Source: Dactylellina haptotyla
Taxonomy: Eukaryota > Ascomycota > Orbiliomycetes > Orbiliales > Orbiliaceae
Assembly: GCA_031310005.1 (NCBI GenBank)
Contig: CM062380.1
Location: 2,170,001 to 2,234,000 of the forward strand
Length of the DNA: 64,000 nt
Reading direction: 5' to 3'
The notes under the pieces are model-generated. The model had not been told where the DNA came from and made no database searches. It saw only the letters and a list, made by a program, of their open reading frames with translations. Every line of letters begins with the position of its first letter. Position 1 is the stretch's first letter. The translations under genes and the position numbers were made by a program. Below, in pieces: positions 35,607-47,982 of this stretch.

Positions 35607-37044
35607 TCATGGTAAGACGGAAGTCCAATCGCACCCTTCGCCTAGAAGTACTGCGATCCTCTCAAGAGCTGATTGATCCTCTTCGGTGAAACCCTGGGGA
35701 AACCAGGTTGCTGGTCAGCTTAGGGAACCTTGCGTTGGCAATGCCATATGTGCAACTTTGACCCTACCTTCTCATCTTCGCAATCAATATCGATAACACC
35801 CACAACCTATAGTTCCATGGTTTCAAATTTGCCATCTATTAGTCTCCTTTTTTTCCCTTTCCTTTTAACCCATTCTCTTCAGTAAACACACTAGATCTGT
35901 GCGGGAGAGCTCAGGCATGGAAAAGACGGGTATCCCTGTAAAACCGAAGGGGATCCCCGTTGGCGAGGAAGAGTTTCCAACGTTGTGGGAAAACGTGGCA
36001 GCCTCTATCCAATCAATCTGCAGGTATATGCAGGAACAATGCAGCAACGAAATCGACCTTCTTCTGATATGGGCGTCGCCCGTAAGTGTATTTACTCACC
36101 TCACCGTTGAACAATACAGGGACCACAATCTCGCTCTTGGTGCTGCTATCGCAAGCAATATGCCCGGAGAAGGCATGCACATCGTGCACGATTTGTGTCT
36201 CTGATGTGGAAGCCGCTCTTCCACAGACCCCTATTGTCCCCACATCAGTTTTTGGGTGCAATAGTCAACTCTGCATTGCCGGTTACCCCAAGTCAAATTT
36301 TGTTCTAAATACGGACTTACCTCGTGAGAATGATATTGATTGGCACGCTACCTAGTTATTCCCAAAACTCGGTTTAGCGGTCGTACTTAGCTTGAAGCCA
36401 GATAGAAGTCTCGTCAAGGAATATTGGTAGATATGTAAACTTTAATAACCCAATGGAAATAACAACCCTTCCTTGAAATGGACCCAATATCAATTCATTT
36501 TGTCCGTTACGCACATAAAACCCTGAGTTGAGGGAAACCCAAGAAGTCAGCCTCGCCCCATTCACGATACGAAATATAAACGGGAAATCAACGAAGCGTT
36601 GACATACCTGCCCAGTTAACTTGACTCGACGGTGCAGGCAGCGCTTTAAGGGCATACCAAAGTAGACTTGCTGTATTCGATAAGTTGCTATCAAAAATCA
36701 GCATATACAGTCGTTTCAACTCCGGTTACCTATAAATGCTTGTAAGGTGCTTTACCAGACCTAGACTCCACCGAGATATGTTCAGCTCTTCGAAACCCCG
36801 TGATCCAGGTACTTGCACAATTAGAAAAACGGTACCCACCCAGTTCCTCTGCCCTTCCATTAAACTCTGCAGCTGCTCGTACACCTGCTCATAGGCCTCA
36901 TGCTTCGTGATCCCGGAAGCAAAGTGTGTTGCGTCTGCGTGTACCTTTTAACATAGACTTCGGGTTAGCTGGGACTTGCAAGTCAGCCGTGAATGGGGCC
37001 AGTTGCCGACTAAAGATCACAAAGGATACTATCATGCTGACCAT
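35607..37044 (-). CDS. Free methionine-(R)-sulfoxide reductase (GAF domain)
   Basis: Reduces free methionine-R-sulfoxide, protecting against oxidation; family of yeast YKL069W and E. coli YebR/MsrC. The gene is broken into eight or nine short exons. Assembled order: a Met-only exon (37042-37044), VHADATHFASGITKHEAYEQ..GQRNW (36840-36944), a 5-base exon (36756-36760), NLSNTASLLWYALKALPAP..VNWAG (36608-36688), FYVRNGQNELILGPFQGR, VACQSISFSR, GVCGRAAST..HAFSGHIACDSSTKSEIVV, VVGVIDIDCEDEK, and GFTEEDQSALERI..GEGCDW. All three family cysteines are present (VAC, GVC, IAC). About 180 residues, the usual size. The first exon and its GTCAGC donor are the weakest part. Codon use and splice signals resemble the neighbours. 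Confidence 0.9.
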
Positions 37045-37411
37045 ATTCGATGATTCCGCCGAAATATTGGTTTTGGCTTTACAGAAATGCTGAAAAAAAA
37101 ATGAAAAAATTTGGTGCTGGGACAACATAAAAGAGAACAAATTTTTTCTTTGTTGATGGTGCAATTCTCTATGCTTACGAAAATGGCATATTGTGGGTCC
37201 GGTTTCGCACGAGGGGTAGTACATCTGCAACATGCCACACACACCCGCCACAAAGACCCGCCTTGGTATCTATCTGTCAAGAAGACGGGGATGTGTATTT
37301 TGTAATATGCGAATGCTCTAGTTACTAGCTCTCTGCATCGCTCGCCTAGATTTGAGATGCAATGCGTGCGCGTATGATCTACATTCCAAGGTGAACTTTC
37401 ACCAGTCGGCT
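37045..37411. other. Short intergenic between fRMsr and ZIP genes
   Basis: 367 bases holding the reductase promoter and the ZIP 3' end. Nothing else is seen. Confidence 0.6.
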
Positions 37412-39114
37412 CTAAGCCTCGGCCCAAGAAATTACCAACATAATACCAGCTCCAGCAGCCATCGCCAATGCCTGCACCAACGATTTCTTCAACTCGAGTC
37501 CCCTACTTGGGCCAGTTTCTAGAAGTTCAGGAATGACACCAACTGTAGCAATATACAGGAAGCCCCCTAGTTTGTGTCAGCGGCTACTTTGAAGGCAATT
37601 AACAGGGAAATAATTATGGGTGATCTCGTGGAAAACTCGAGCTTACCAGCGGTAAAAGGGAGGACTAAATCTCCAAGGGTAGCTGATGTACCGAATAAAC
37701 CTGCTGCCCCTCCTTCTTTGCTGCCCGATTGTGCGCTGTATTGTTGGATAAAAATGCCAATGAAAGTTCCCAGGAAAGCCCCAATCTGTCATGAATCATT
37801 AGATGAGACCTTTGTGTTTTCGGGTAAGATATACGCACAGCTGCAACAAATTGAGCTGCAATTGCTTGCCCTTTCGTGAATCCACCTTGGATCAAGAGTG
37901 CGAAATCACCAACTTCATGTGGGATCTACGAGTATGTTAGTTTAGATCCGCTACTTGGGATACCAGATTTACCTCATGGAAAAACACGGCAACGGTGGTT
38001 GTGGCACCAATGGTCGGACCGGCGTAGAAAGAAGCGGCAATAGCCAACCCGTCAGTAATGTTATGCGAGAACTACATCATGCCAGTTAGCAAGGCCCGTA
38101 TAAAGTTGTAAAATCCGAACTCACATCAGCACTAGAAACCCAAATTTTTATTAGCGACCCCAGAAATCGAGTTATAGATGATTACATACGCCATATTCAA
38201 ATATGAAGAAACTTTAATAGACATCCCAGGCGCCTTCTCATCAGCCTTGGCCGTGGTAATATCGCCCTTCCCGTCTTTGCTCTTTCTCTGTCTGAGCTCT
38301 CCGCTCTTTTCCGCTAAAGCAGTCGATGAACCTTCTGAATGAGCTTGGTTGTGGCTATGCGAATGCGAATGGCCATCTTCGCCGCCCGCCGCAATTCTCA
38401 TTCCCTTGTCGAGGATGACAAAAGCTACAAATCCGATCATGATTGCTAGTCCGAGCAAAGTATTTCTCTTCTCTTCGACCATTACGAATCTAACACGGCT
38501 GTCGTGGGCTTCGCCCATGAATGTTTGGGGCATTAGATGGAAAAACACTATCATTCAAGATATCAGATCATATTATCGGCAAGAGTGCTACTTTTAGATA
38601 AAGGGATTACCATCTCCGAGAAGACCCCCAACTGCAAAAGCTACCATGACGGTCAAACTCGACGGATCGATATTTGCAGGGACAAGAGCAAGGATAAAAT
38701 CTAAGATCGACTTGGTCAATTTAGGTCTGATGCTGATATTCAATAAAAATCAAAGCCACATACTTGGAGGACCAGATATATACGCGGTAGCGAGAATGGC
38801 ATTCACAGCGGGTGAACCTGGGAACAAGATTGCGAAGAGTTGCTTGGTCCAACTTGGGGTCGTAGACGTCTCTTCCACCTTTCGGCGGTTGAGCTCTTGG
38901 ACTACATCACACGTCTGCGATTGAGTGGCATGTTAGGCTCGATTCTGAATATAGAGCTCGATGTGAGTTTTTCGCCGTGACATCTTGGTACCTGTAACCT
39001 ATCATCGATCTCCTGCAGGGACAGCTCGCCTGGGGCCGTGATCAATTGCTCCTTCTGTGCAGACACAGCGTAGAACGCCCCGACAATAAGGAGAAGCCAC
39101 AATGCACGTGTCAT
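37412..39114 (-). CDS. YKE4: ZIP-family zinc transporter, KE4/ZIP7 type
   Basis: Moves zinc out of the ER or Golgi lumen in yeast Yke4 and animal ZIP7. The start at 39114 gives a signal peptide [19 protein letters not shown]; two in-frame Met codons upstream (39144, 39168) are possible. Membrane segments follow, beginning [15 protein letters not shown]-like and FFHLMPQ. A cytosolic loop holds a His-Ser repeat ([18 protein letters not shown]). The ZIP signature residues are [10 protein letters not shown] in one span and [13 protein letters not shown] in the next, which give the metal site. The last exon reads [14 protein letters not shown] and ends ISWAEA. Eight or so exons separated by short introns. 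It is transcribed away from the dienelactone-hydrolase gene, with about 590 bases between. Confidence 0.92.
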
Positions 39115-39707
39115 GCGGCCGTTTATCAACTGTAGTAACGCCATTTCGATAATGAACTCGTGGACCAAGGCTCTTCTCGATTAGAACTGGTGATGCAATG
39201 GCGTTTATGATGTAATTCTTGTGTTTGAAAGTCGTTCTGTGCTCTGCGAGCAACTGTGTACACATTGCAAGAGAACGAAGGTTCGCGTCCAATCAAGAAT
39301 GCTTGGCGTGAACTCTGGCAGGTACGAGAACAACCACTGCACTGGCGGGCTCGACCCTCAGCAAAGTCACATTAGACTGTTTTCATCGGCCGTGCGGATA
39401 GCTCAGGCGATATAAGGTGCTAGGTTTCAATACATGATGATCCATATTCAAAAGCAACTGCTTGGAGAATACTACGCTTTTGCTGCCGAATTACCTACTT
39501 TTACCTATATAATTAGGGCGTTTAGAAGAAAATACGGCGCGGAACCGCCCAGGGAGCCAAGGATCTGTTGTTCTCCGATTTGGGATTGACCATGTTCAAG
39601 CACATGCTAAATTTTTGAAAAGTGACATGTCGACATCCTCATATTGGCTTAACATTAAGAAATTACGTGGTATCGATCAATTTTAGGATATAACTGGAGG
39701 AACGGTT
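39115..39707. promoter_or_regulatory. Divergent promoter region ZIP / DLH
   Basis: Nearly 600 bases between divergent starts. No specific site is identified. It may include the first codons of the transporter if one of the upstream Met codons is used. Confidence 0.45.
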
Positions 39708-40742
39708 ATGAGTTCAAACATTCCCTCGTCTTGCTGCATGCGAGGTATAGTATCTATCTATGATTAAATGCATAATATATAGTTCCGAAAATTTCCTTTA
39801 ACAGTATTAATAAATCCCGATTTTTAGGTTCTCTGCATACTGGCAGCCCAACAGGAACCGAAGAGACAGTTCATGGATTGCCAACATATGTTGCACGGCC
39901 TGAAACTGGTCTTGCTAACGGAACAATCGTGATTCTTCCTGATTCATTTGGTTGGGATTTTATCAACCTTCGGTTGCTTGCTGATAGTTATGCGCGACGG
40001 GGTGGTTTCAAGGTTATAATGCCGGATATCCACTTTGGCGACGGATTCTCTACAGATAGCCTGGATATTGTCTTCTCGTTGAAAGGGCACGAGCCGCCGT
40101 TTTGGAGGCGGTGGTAAGTCTTTCCACCTCTATCCATTCGCATATGCATAGCTTTTCGTATTTGATGTGTCAAAATAATTCGAATATTCGTGCTGGGCAG
40201 CTGGAACATGTTCTTTGTATTCCCCAGATTTCTAGTTTGGTTTTGGACACACAGACAAGGGGTCTCGCTTCCCATAATTACGGAATTCTTCAAAGGCCTT
40301 CGCGAACAGGAAAATGCCGTCGGGGGAAAGGTTGGTGTTGCCGGCTTCTGCTGGGGCGGCAGGTATGCTATATTGATGCACCCATATGTGGATGCAATTT
40401 ACGCCGCCCATCCTAGTTTCCTCCAGGTCCCGAGTGAAGTTGAAGCTGTGACGAAACCTATATCTTTCGCTTTAGGGGAGAAAGATGTCGTTCTACCGAT
40501 GGCGCAAGTGGAGAAGATTAGGGGCATCCTCAAAAAAAAGGAGCAATTGGATTCCGAGGTCATTGTATACGAAGGAATGGAGCATTGTAAGTACATATCG
40601 CTTCTTTAAACGCTGCATTAAACTTTATTAATTGGTAAAAGCCTTTGCTGTCCGAGGAAATACCGCAATTGAGGCCGCAAAGAAAGGGCTAGAGGATAGC
40701 GAGACCCAATGCGTGGAATGGTTCACCAAACACCTTAACTAA
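39708..40742 (+). CDS. Dienelactone hydrolase family protein
   Basis: Alpha/beta-hydrolase of the dienelactone hydrolase family, cytosolic; the natural substrate of fungal members such as yeast Aim2 is unknown. Four exons: 39708-39744, 39828 to about 40115, a third beginning CWNMFFVFPRF and ending EGMEH, and a last exon SFAVRGNTAIEA..WFTKHLN. The nucleophile is the Cys in AGFCWGGRYA, the acid is likely the Asp in LGEKDVVLP, and the His lies in YEGMEHSFAVRG: the Cys-Asp-His triad of the family. All joins keep frame with GT..AG introns. About 245 residues, the expected length. There is no signal peptide. Confidence 0.92.
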
Positions 40743-41103
40743 TGAGCAAAGATGTTCTCAAGTAAAAAAAGGAAAATACTAGTGAATGCCACGGCCCGAG
40801 ATAGTCGACAGAATGCATTGATTCTACCAAAAAAAAAGATAGAAGTCGATGTAGCTTCGTAAATCAACAATAATCACACGTCGTGGTAACAAGTCTCATG
40901 AAAACACAAATATATAATTGTCGTTAAACATTTCTCATATAGGGTTCCTATCATTAGTTTCCCGGGGTTTATTGCAGGGTATCAAAGGATATTTAAACAA
41001 TTTCCAAACGCCATCTCATAGAAAGAAAGGAAACATAGACATGAGGGTATATAGAATTGAAATATAAAAAAGTAATACCGTTTTTTTGGGTCAAATTCCG
41101 ATT
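40743..41103. other. Convergent 3' region, DLH / RasGEF
   Basis: 361 AT-rich bases between two converging stop codons. No gene is seen. Confidence 0.6.
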
Positions 41104-44100
41104 CTAAAACGAGGTATTTTCACCTTGCACCTGCTGCCGAAGGTCTGCTGTATTATCTGAAAGATGCTGTATCATGGTATATTTGTCATAGACAATAGGT
41201 TGAAGGATGGGAGCGAGGACCATTTCAATTCTACTCTCGATTATCTCCGAGAAATGGTTGAGGTAGGTTGTATCTGGAATGTCCTCTGTAAGTGAGGTAT
41301 TGGAGCTATTCTTTATTCTATTCGTGGTTCTGCTGGCCGAGTCGCGATCGCGAGGGAAAGCAATCCTTCCAATTGTCATCCCCCTGAAAACGAAGCTTTT
41401 TCTGTCAAGACCCCACACATATATCGGTGGATACTTTGTCATTGCTCTGTAGATAGACACCTCTCTTGTAAAGGCGCGATACTTTTTGAAATCGAGTAGT
41501 ATGGGCTGTTGCCTTACAGGGTTATCCGTAGTTGGCGTCATCAGTGGCCGATATAAGGTCGAGTCTATTCTAGAATCGATATGGGTTTTCGAGGCATCGC
41601 TGTACCGAGAACTTGCGTTTGTAGATTGGTTAAGAATAGTCGCAACTGCCTTAATAAAAAAAGGGAAGTAGGGAATCGCAAATTCTTTGCATCGTGAAAT
41701 GAAGGTTACATAAGCTCGCTGGTCCAAAAGAATACGAAGCTCAGAGAACTCTCGAACTTTTTCAATTGATACATGGTACCATGTTTTTTCCAGGCTGATT
41801 ATAATGTCAGAGGCTAATGCGTCAGCTATGACCAGGCATGATTGAAAGTTCCCTTGCTCCCTAAAGAGCAAAGAGAGGTGAATCAAACTGGATATCAAGT
41901 CGGCACGATCTTCGACTTTTCCCATTCCAAGAATTTCATGCTGAATCCAGAATTTAAAATTAATAGAGCGTCGAAGCAGTCGGTTTATTCGCTCAATAAT
42001 GTCATTTCCGGCTTCCTTCTCAGCGTATGGTATTTCCGTTTCCCAGGTCCAATTACTCTGTTCCATACTCGATTGATTCGTCCACCAGTGAACAAGAGTT
42101 CTGGTGTGTGAAGCATCTCTAAATAATACCAGGTCAACGGAAGTGAGATACCGCGCAACTTCCATCATAATATTTTCGTCGCCAAAAAAAAGTTTTAGGT
42201 TCTCTGGAAACGAGGAAGCACCGCGTATTTCTAAGGTGTCGTTTGAGTAGGTAGCTTCTTCAACAGCGATTTGGAATGCTTGGAGCTTCTCCTTCATCTG
42301 TGAATATGTTTGTGTCAAACGCACCGCTTGTTGCGAGTGGCCCCAGCAAGAAACCTCCGCAAGAAACATCAGTAGTATCTCTCGAGTTACTTCAGCCTCT
42401 AGGATATCTTCTGGTTGGTTTCTAAGCCAGCGTTCTAGAATCAGCAATGTTCTCTCTTGAACTCTTGTGTTGGAATTTCTGAATTGGGTTGTTAGGCTCT
42501 TCAATAAATGTAGGGGCGAAGAGAAGAGAAGGTAAGCACGAAGAAAAACATCCGCAAAGGTCTCGTCGTCTCCAGTCTCGAAAGAGGCGCAAAGTTCCAT
42601 AACGAGGCAATCTAGTGTACCTGAAACAACTAGATTTTTACCGTCTTCTTGCTCAAGTACTAGATGGTCGAAGCCTTCTCCATCCTTAAGATGATGCACT
42701 TCGTTATCGCGGATTAAACGTGAACTTCCAAATCTAGCTTTATTAAATGTTCCCGCAGAGGTGGAAAGCTGTGCTTCTTCGGGGATCGGTATCTGGCGGA
42801 TGGGGAGAAAGTTTTCTGTAGATTTTTGCCGGTGTTCGATTTCTTTTGGGAGAAAGACTGTTTCTTGTTTTGATGAGAACGAAAACCTCGAGAACCGGTC
42901 TGCTGTGAAGGTAACAGAGTCACGAGAGAAACGTTTGGAGTTTGTCTTTCTACGTCTTAGATTTCGCGTTCCGAGTCCCGACAAATGCCTGAAATCTCCG
43001 AAGTAGTCGTCATCGGATGAATCGTCGTCGAACGCACTGACAGGGGCACTGAATGTGGTTCCTAGGCTAGAAGCCTGTAGATTTTCGAAAGATGAAGCTT
43101 CAGACGCCAGAGAAAACCGAGGGTCATCTGTGCTGGCATGGGCACTATGCGAACTCGCTGCGCGCTGCGAGATACTGCTGTGTAGATACGGGCTATTCTT
43201 TTCGAGCCCACTGCTCTGAGAGAAAGATCTCATGGAAGACCTTCTCGGGAAAACATTCCAGGCGGGTTTGACTTTAAGACTCCCTTTTGATAGTGATCTA
43301 GTCATATGGCCATCCCGTTGCTCATTTCGAGTCTTCGCGTCCGGTTTAGCTGGGGAAAATGTGTCGCTAGAGTGCGACTGCATTGAGGCTTTATGAGGAA
43401 ATCCTAATGCATTTGCAATCATTGCAACTGGGAAAACCATATCACGAATATCATAAGCCATTTGTGATGGATTGGAAAAGGTTGGTTGCGCAAAGCTCGC
43501 AAGCTGGGCCAATGGAAGCCCGGGCCTATCCCTTCTTGTTGCGTCTGTTGGCTTATGAGGTCTTTTGTGTGATGGCTGAACCATATGCCTTGGGTTCTCA
43601 AATATACTGTCGGGAGAATAATCGACCTTGCCCATGTGATTCGGTGTACCAGCAGCAAAACTGCCCCGTCTGGCTTCGAGACTATGATTCGGTAATATTT
43701 TGGGGGACGCGCAAGGTGGATCTACCAGATTGGCCCTCCCATCTGACAAACTCGCATTATAACTCTCGGTGGATTCGGAGGACTTTGTAGAAGATTGCGT
43801 TGATTCCGGCCTCTTATTGAAATGGAGGCTGCTGGGGCTCTTGGATGTCCAGTCTGATTCCGAGTAAGATCGGTCTAGGGGCGTTGAAGCAACTTGAGGC
43901 GATGCGTTTTCAGGTCGAGAAGGCGTTCGAGGGGGGGTTAAATGTTTTATGCCTTGTTTTTTAATATCATGCAAATGCGTTGCTTTTTCTCGATGTTGTT
44001 TCCGTGAGCTGGATGGTGGAGTAAGCAATCCAATGCTACCAAAGTATGTCGAGATGCTCTGGGCTATGCTTGAGTGGATTGGTGGTGAAGGTAGCCTTAG

Positions 44101-45251
44101 TTCTTGTTTCTCTGCTCTGGGTGCTTCTCTTGGGATGAGTGGATCTGATCCCGGTGTTTCTGTGTTATATCTCATAGATCCCGATCGGGATAAAGTAGAT
44201 GATTTCTTATGATTATCGGGCCGCTTTATGCCACAATCGGCATCATAGCCACAGCTGAGCTCGAGCTTCAATTCTTTCGCATTAAGTTTCCGTCTATCTG
44301 TGAAGGATGCTTTTGGTTCTAGGTCATAAAATTCTTCGTAAGGTTGCGGAGGTGGGCTTGGAAGGGATTGCCTTCGGGGAGTAGACCCTAGAATCTTTGA
44401 AAGTACGGTAGACGGTGACATTGGAAGATTTTCCTTGATTGCGCTTGGGTTTGTTTCGTCGGATGACGGTCTAGTCCCATCCAAAAGACTCTTTTGTGCC
44501 AATTCCGATGATCTGGTGATTGAAGAGGTAAAATCTTCATTTCCGAGTCGGATTGACAGTGGGATTGAATAGACGTTCTAAGAGAGTGTGCTACATTAGT
44601 GGTGATTTGTCTATGCTTATATTGAGCCTGCACCCTCACTAAATTTTTGAGGTGGGTTAATAATTGATGAAAAAGAAAGAAAAAAAAAAAACGTTAGGAA
44701 CAAATTTTTATGAATAAAAATAAGTAGGGCCCCAAAGAGGGGTCAGACATCACACATAAACATGCTCAAGGAATAGGATGGACCAACCTGGAGGTCCGCT
44801 GTACAAGAGGTCTCAGATTTGTGCTCTGTACAACCCGATTTTGCATCTGCTTCAGAAAATTTTTGTCAGCATCGTGTTGTTGATGTTGAGGTTTCGAATT
44901 GGCTTCCTTTTTGGACAACTGTAGCATCCCAATTAGGAAAGGTTCGTGTGAACAAGCTCGAAACCATCGAGCCACAGGAAACTGGCCGCGCCAAGGCATA
45001 GGATATCGATAGATAGCTGGGGCCGTTGTAAGAAAAAGATTGCTGCGTGATATCAACTTACATAGAGTTTGAGCACTTGTAGATTGTGAAACGGGGCGGT
45101 CGCTACTCTTGTCGAGCCAGGGCCATGCAGGTCTAGCTATGGGTTTCCTGGATCTGGTATTTTTGCTTGCTTTCTTGGAGTTGTCACTTTTTGGACGTCT
45201 GCTTGAGAAATTCAAAAACATCGGTTGCGGAGATCGTATGACCGTCTCCAT
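41104..45251 (-). CDS. RasGEF-domain protein (CDC25-type exchange factor)
   Basis: Probable guanine-nucleotide exchange factor for a Ras-family GTPase. I build three exons (45062-45251, 44788-44849, 41104-44577), about 1241 residues. The start METVIRSPQPMFLNFSS is the first ATG of an exon that is open a little upstream, so an earlier exon is possible. The first 640 residues are Ser/Pro-rich and disordered. A RasGEF-N region follows (GTLDCLVMELCASFETGDDE..ADVFLRAYLLFSS). The CDC25 region runs from SVDLVLFRDASHTRTL to the tail and includes LISSLIHLSLLFREQGNFQS, EKTWYHVSIEKVREFSELRI and AIPYFPFFIKAVATI. The last stands where catalytic domains usually have PCIPFLGVYL, so exchange activity may be altered. 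It could also be an Lte1-like regulator. Confidence 0.82.
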
Positions 45252-46981
45252 CGTAATAGTGATAGCTTTTGCCCTGGCTGAGGACAAATTCCGTGCTTGC
45301 TAGCTATGCCTCGACTGCTGGAGGAAGCTCCGGAGTATTCCTTAAATTTAAAACGAGGATGTGACGTTGAAAATGAACTTTTGGGTGACAATTTGTGATG
45401 TTGGCACGTATTATATGCTTCCAGCTGGATATAGAGTGTAGAATAGTGCCGGTGCTTCGAAAGAGGGGCTTATGTAGATATGGTTGTTGTATATTTGCTG
45501 AATATCTGTCGATCTGATTCTTAGCATACGAATGCTGTAACGAGCTGCAGCTATGCTAAGAAATGGGTAGAACTTTGGGGGCACTTTATGGACATCCTGT
45601 AAGCGTGCACGTAGTCCGGGAGCTTGGACAATCTATAATAATATCGTCCGCAGGTTCCTCAGATATGTGTACAGCTATACGATAGCAGATAGCGGTCTGG
45701 TTTTTGAGGTTTTCTGGTAAGCTAATATCTCGCGACTGCCTCCTCGAGCTAAAGCCGGTCCCCGCCCTGTCCTATCACAGGATGGTCGTTAAATAATTCC
45801 CGTTCGAGGATCGTAACTAGGGCTTGGAGCTAGGCAATGTCGGAGATAGCCAACGGTTTGACAGGTGGGGGTGGGCAGACGGAGCACGTTATTTAATATA
45901 TTTATTTATTATTATTATAATTTTCCAGCTACGTCCCGATAAGTGTGAGGACACTGGATGGTTGAGAGTACGAGAGGCAAATCGAAGGTAAGGCCGCTTG
46001 CAGTATAGCTGCAAGACGTGGATGGCGGGGCCAAATCCTGGGCTTCGAACCACAGGAAGCCATTCTGCTATATAGGATGCCAGGTGCGATGGCGTCGTAC
46101 AGCCAAATGGCTGGCGAAACGCGCATAATCTGAGTGGTGCGAGTATGCATTGAATGATTCTAGAAAATAGCGTGTGGCAATGCAATGGCCACGCTTTGAC
46201 GGAAGGGCTTCGGTATGCAGGAATACGCATTAAACACCCTGCCATTTAAAACGGATATCCGCCGCGCATATTTGCAAGTTAAGGTGGCGGCTTGTGTGAA
46301 GCGCCGCAAGACAAAGGAAGTGACTGGCTTTCCCGTACGATGGCCGGATAGTGGTTGATGTTGTCTGTTCGTACTTGAGGCCTTGTAATGTACGTACATG
46401 TACATGTACCTGCCTAGTTGTTCTGTATAGCTATAGGTCTCTGCCCGCGGGACCCCGATCGTGGTCGATGGCAGAAACCATCGTAATATACGTGATTATG
46501 CATGAGTCCTCGAGCACGCCAATCGGCCTCGAGATGGCGAATGTGTCCACACGCTGCGGGCCCTGGTTCTTGGTGTGTCCCGTCCCCCAGATCGCGCATC
46601 CGACAAAGGCAAGCAGTAGCTATCGCCTCTTATCGAGCTGGTGATAGCGGCCACGACCGTTCCGGTGGTGTTGAGCCGGTGCCAATTTCGATTAGGTGTA
46701 CCGTCCACATCCACGCCCGCGGCTCCGACTACGCTGGTGCGTCCGTCACGCGAGCTCAGGTCTTCGAACCTCCTCTCGTCCCCAGACAGAGCTTCGCAGT
46801 CAGCTGCCCTCCCCCCGCCGGCGGAAATGCTGCCCTTCTCCCCCAGCCTTTTTCATCTTCCGGTCCCGTTTCAAGCAAATCGCAATCATAGCAATATAGT
46901 TATTACCATCATCCGTATTCTCGCGATAGTCAGCACCACCACCATCGTCCTAATCATATTGCTCGTAGCCCTGTCCGGGAA
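45252..46981. other. 1.7-kb intergenic upstream of RasGEF and DUF202 genes
   Basis: Divergent region. It has an AT-rich middle (45890-45920), GC-rich flanks and an alternating GTAC/ATGTAC palindromic patch near 46389-46410. One frame has a tRNA-like GGTTCGAAGCCC on the minus strand near 46030, but no matching A box or cloverleaf. No gene is supported. Confidence 0.5.
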
Positions 46982-47982
46982 ATGTCGCGCCAGCAGGAAG
47001 TGCAGCTTCTCACACCAGAGCCCTCCCAACCACAGCAACCCCCGCAGAATGACGACCAGCAGCAAGCTGGTTCCTCAATGGTGAACGCGGCAAGAGGAGA
47101 TTCTGAAACCACAAACCCTGCCGCCGCTCCTGTAGATAACGACAGCCCGGGTCCTTCTGGCCGTGATGCGAAGGGGAAACGGAAAGAGAACGAACAACAA
47201 GATGGATGGCTTGCCCAAAACCTAGCAAGATTCGGGTCTCTGAATCTCGAAAACAAAGGCTCGGTAGCCAGGGATCACCTTGCATTGGGTAAGCTGATTC
47301 CCTACGACCTCCCTCGCGGGATCGAGTAGCCATTTGATTTCCCGCCGTTGTAGAACCTTGAGCGATCGAGGAATTTGATTTGATAATGATACTCTGTCTT
47401 TAGAACGGACGTTCCTCGCATGGCTACGGACTTCATTATCATTCGCATCGATTGGTATCGCGGTTACGCAGCTATTTCGATTGAATGCAGCCATCGGAAA
47501 CTCGGACCCTGCCAGCGAGAAAGGTATGTAGCCCGTTTCTTTCCCCTCACACACCCTCGCTCGATCCAACTGTGCAACAAGCAGCCCACAGTGGACGATC
47601 GCTGGTAACCTTCGTTTGACAATTGTTTCTACGGATGCTTGCGCTGGATGCTCACATGGCAAACACTAAACCAGGCGCGATGACTTTGAGGCGTATGGGC
47701 AAGCCACTTGGTGCAACGTTTCTCGGGATCGCTATTCTCGTTCTACTCATCGGCCTCAATCGGTATTACGAAAGTCAAAATTGGTTGCTCAAGGGCAAGT
47801 TCCCCGCAAGCAGAGGGTCGATTCTATTCCTAACGGTCATCGCAGCTGGGGTAAGAACTGCAAAAACCTATAAATCCACGGTTTAAATATACTTTGCTAA
47901 AAAAAAATCATTATCGGGATAGTTGATCATATGCTCTTTATCAATAATTCTCGCTGTGAATCCGTCTGTTGTTCACGGTTAG
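46982..47982 (+). CDS. DUF202 (YidH-type) membrane protein
   Basis: Integral membrane protein of the DUF202 family. The function is not known; in some fungal proteins the same domain is joined to vacuolar polyphosphate enzymes. Four exons. The first (46982-47289) is a Gln/Pro/Asp-rich soluble N-terminus ending SVARDHLAL. The second (from 47403) reads ERTFLAWLRTSLSFASIGIA, the DUF202 signature with the first membrane span. The third gives LGATFLGIAILVLLIGLNRYY, the second span. An intron at about 47851-47925 leads to VIAAGLIICSLSIILAV, completing a third span and ending HG. Reading straight through that intron would instead give a polar tail, so splicing is preferred. About 220 residues. Confidence 0.85.

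Noticed and set aside
46015-46110. tRNA-like B box (GGTTCGAAGCCC) on the minus strand
   Set aside because: No matching A box at the right distance and no cloverleaf stems found by eye.
47222-47662. Minus-strand frame with LLVAQLDRARVCE
   Set aside because: Antisense to exons of the DUF202 gene; resembles a chance frame and has no splice support.
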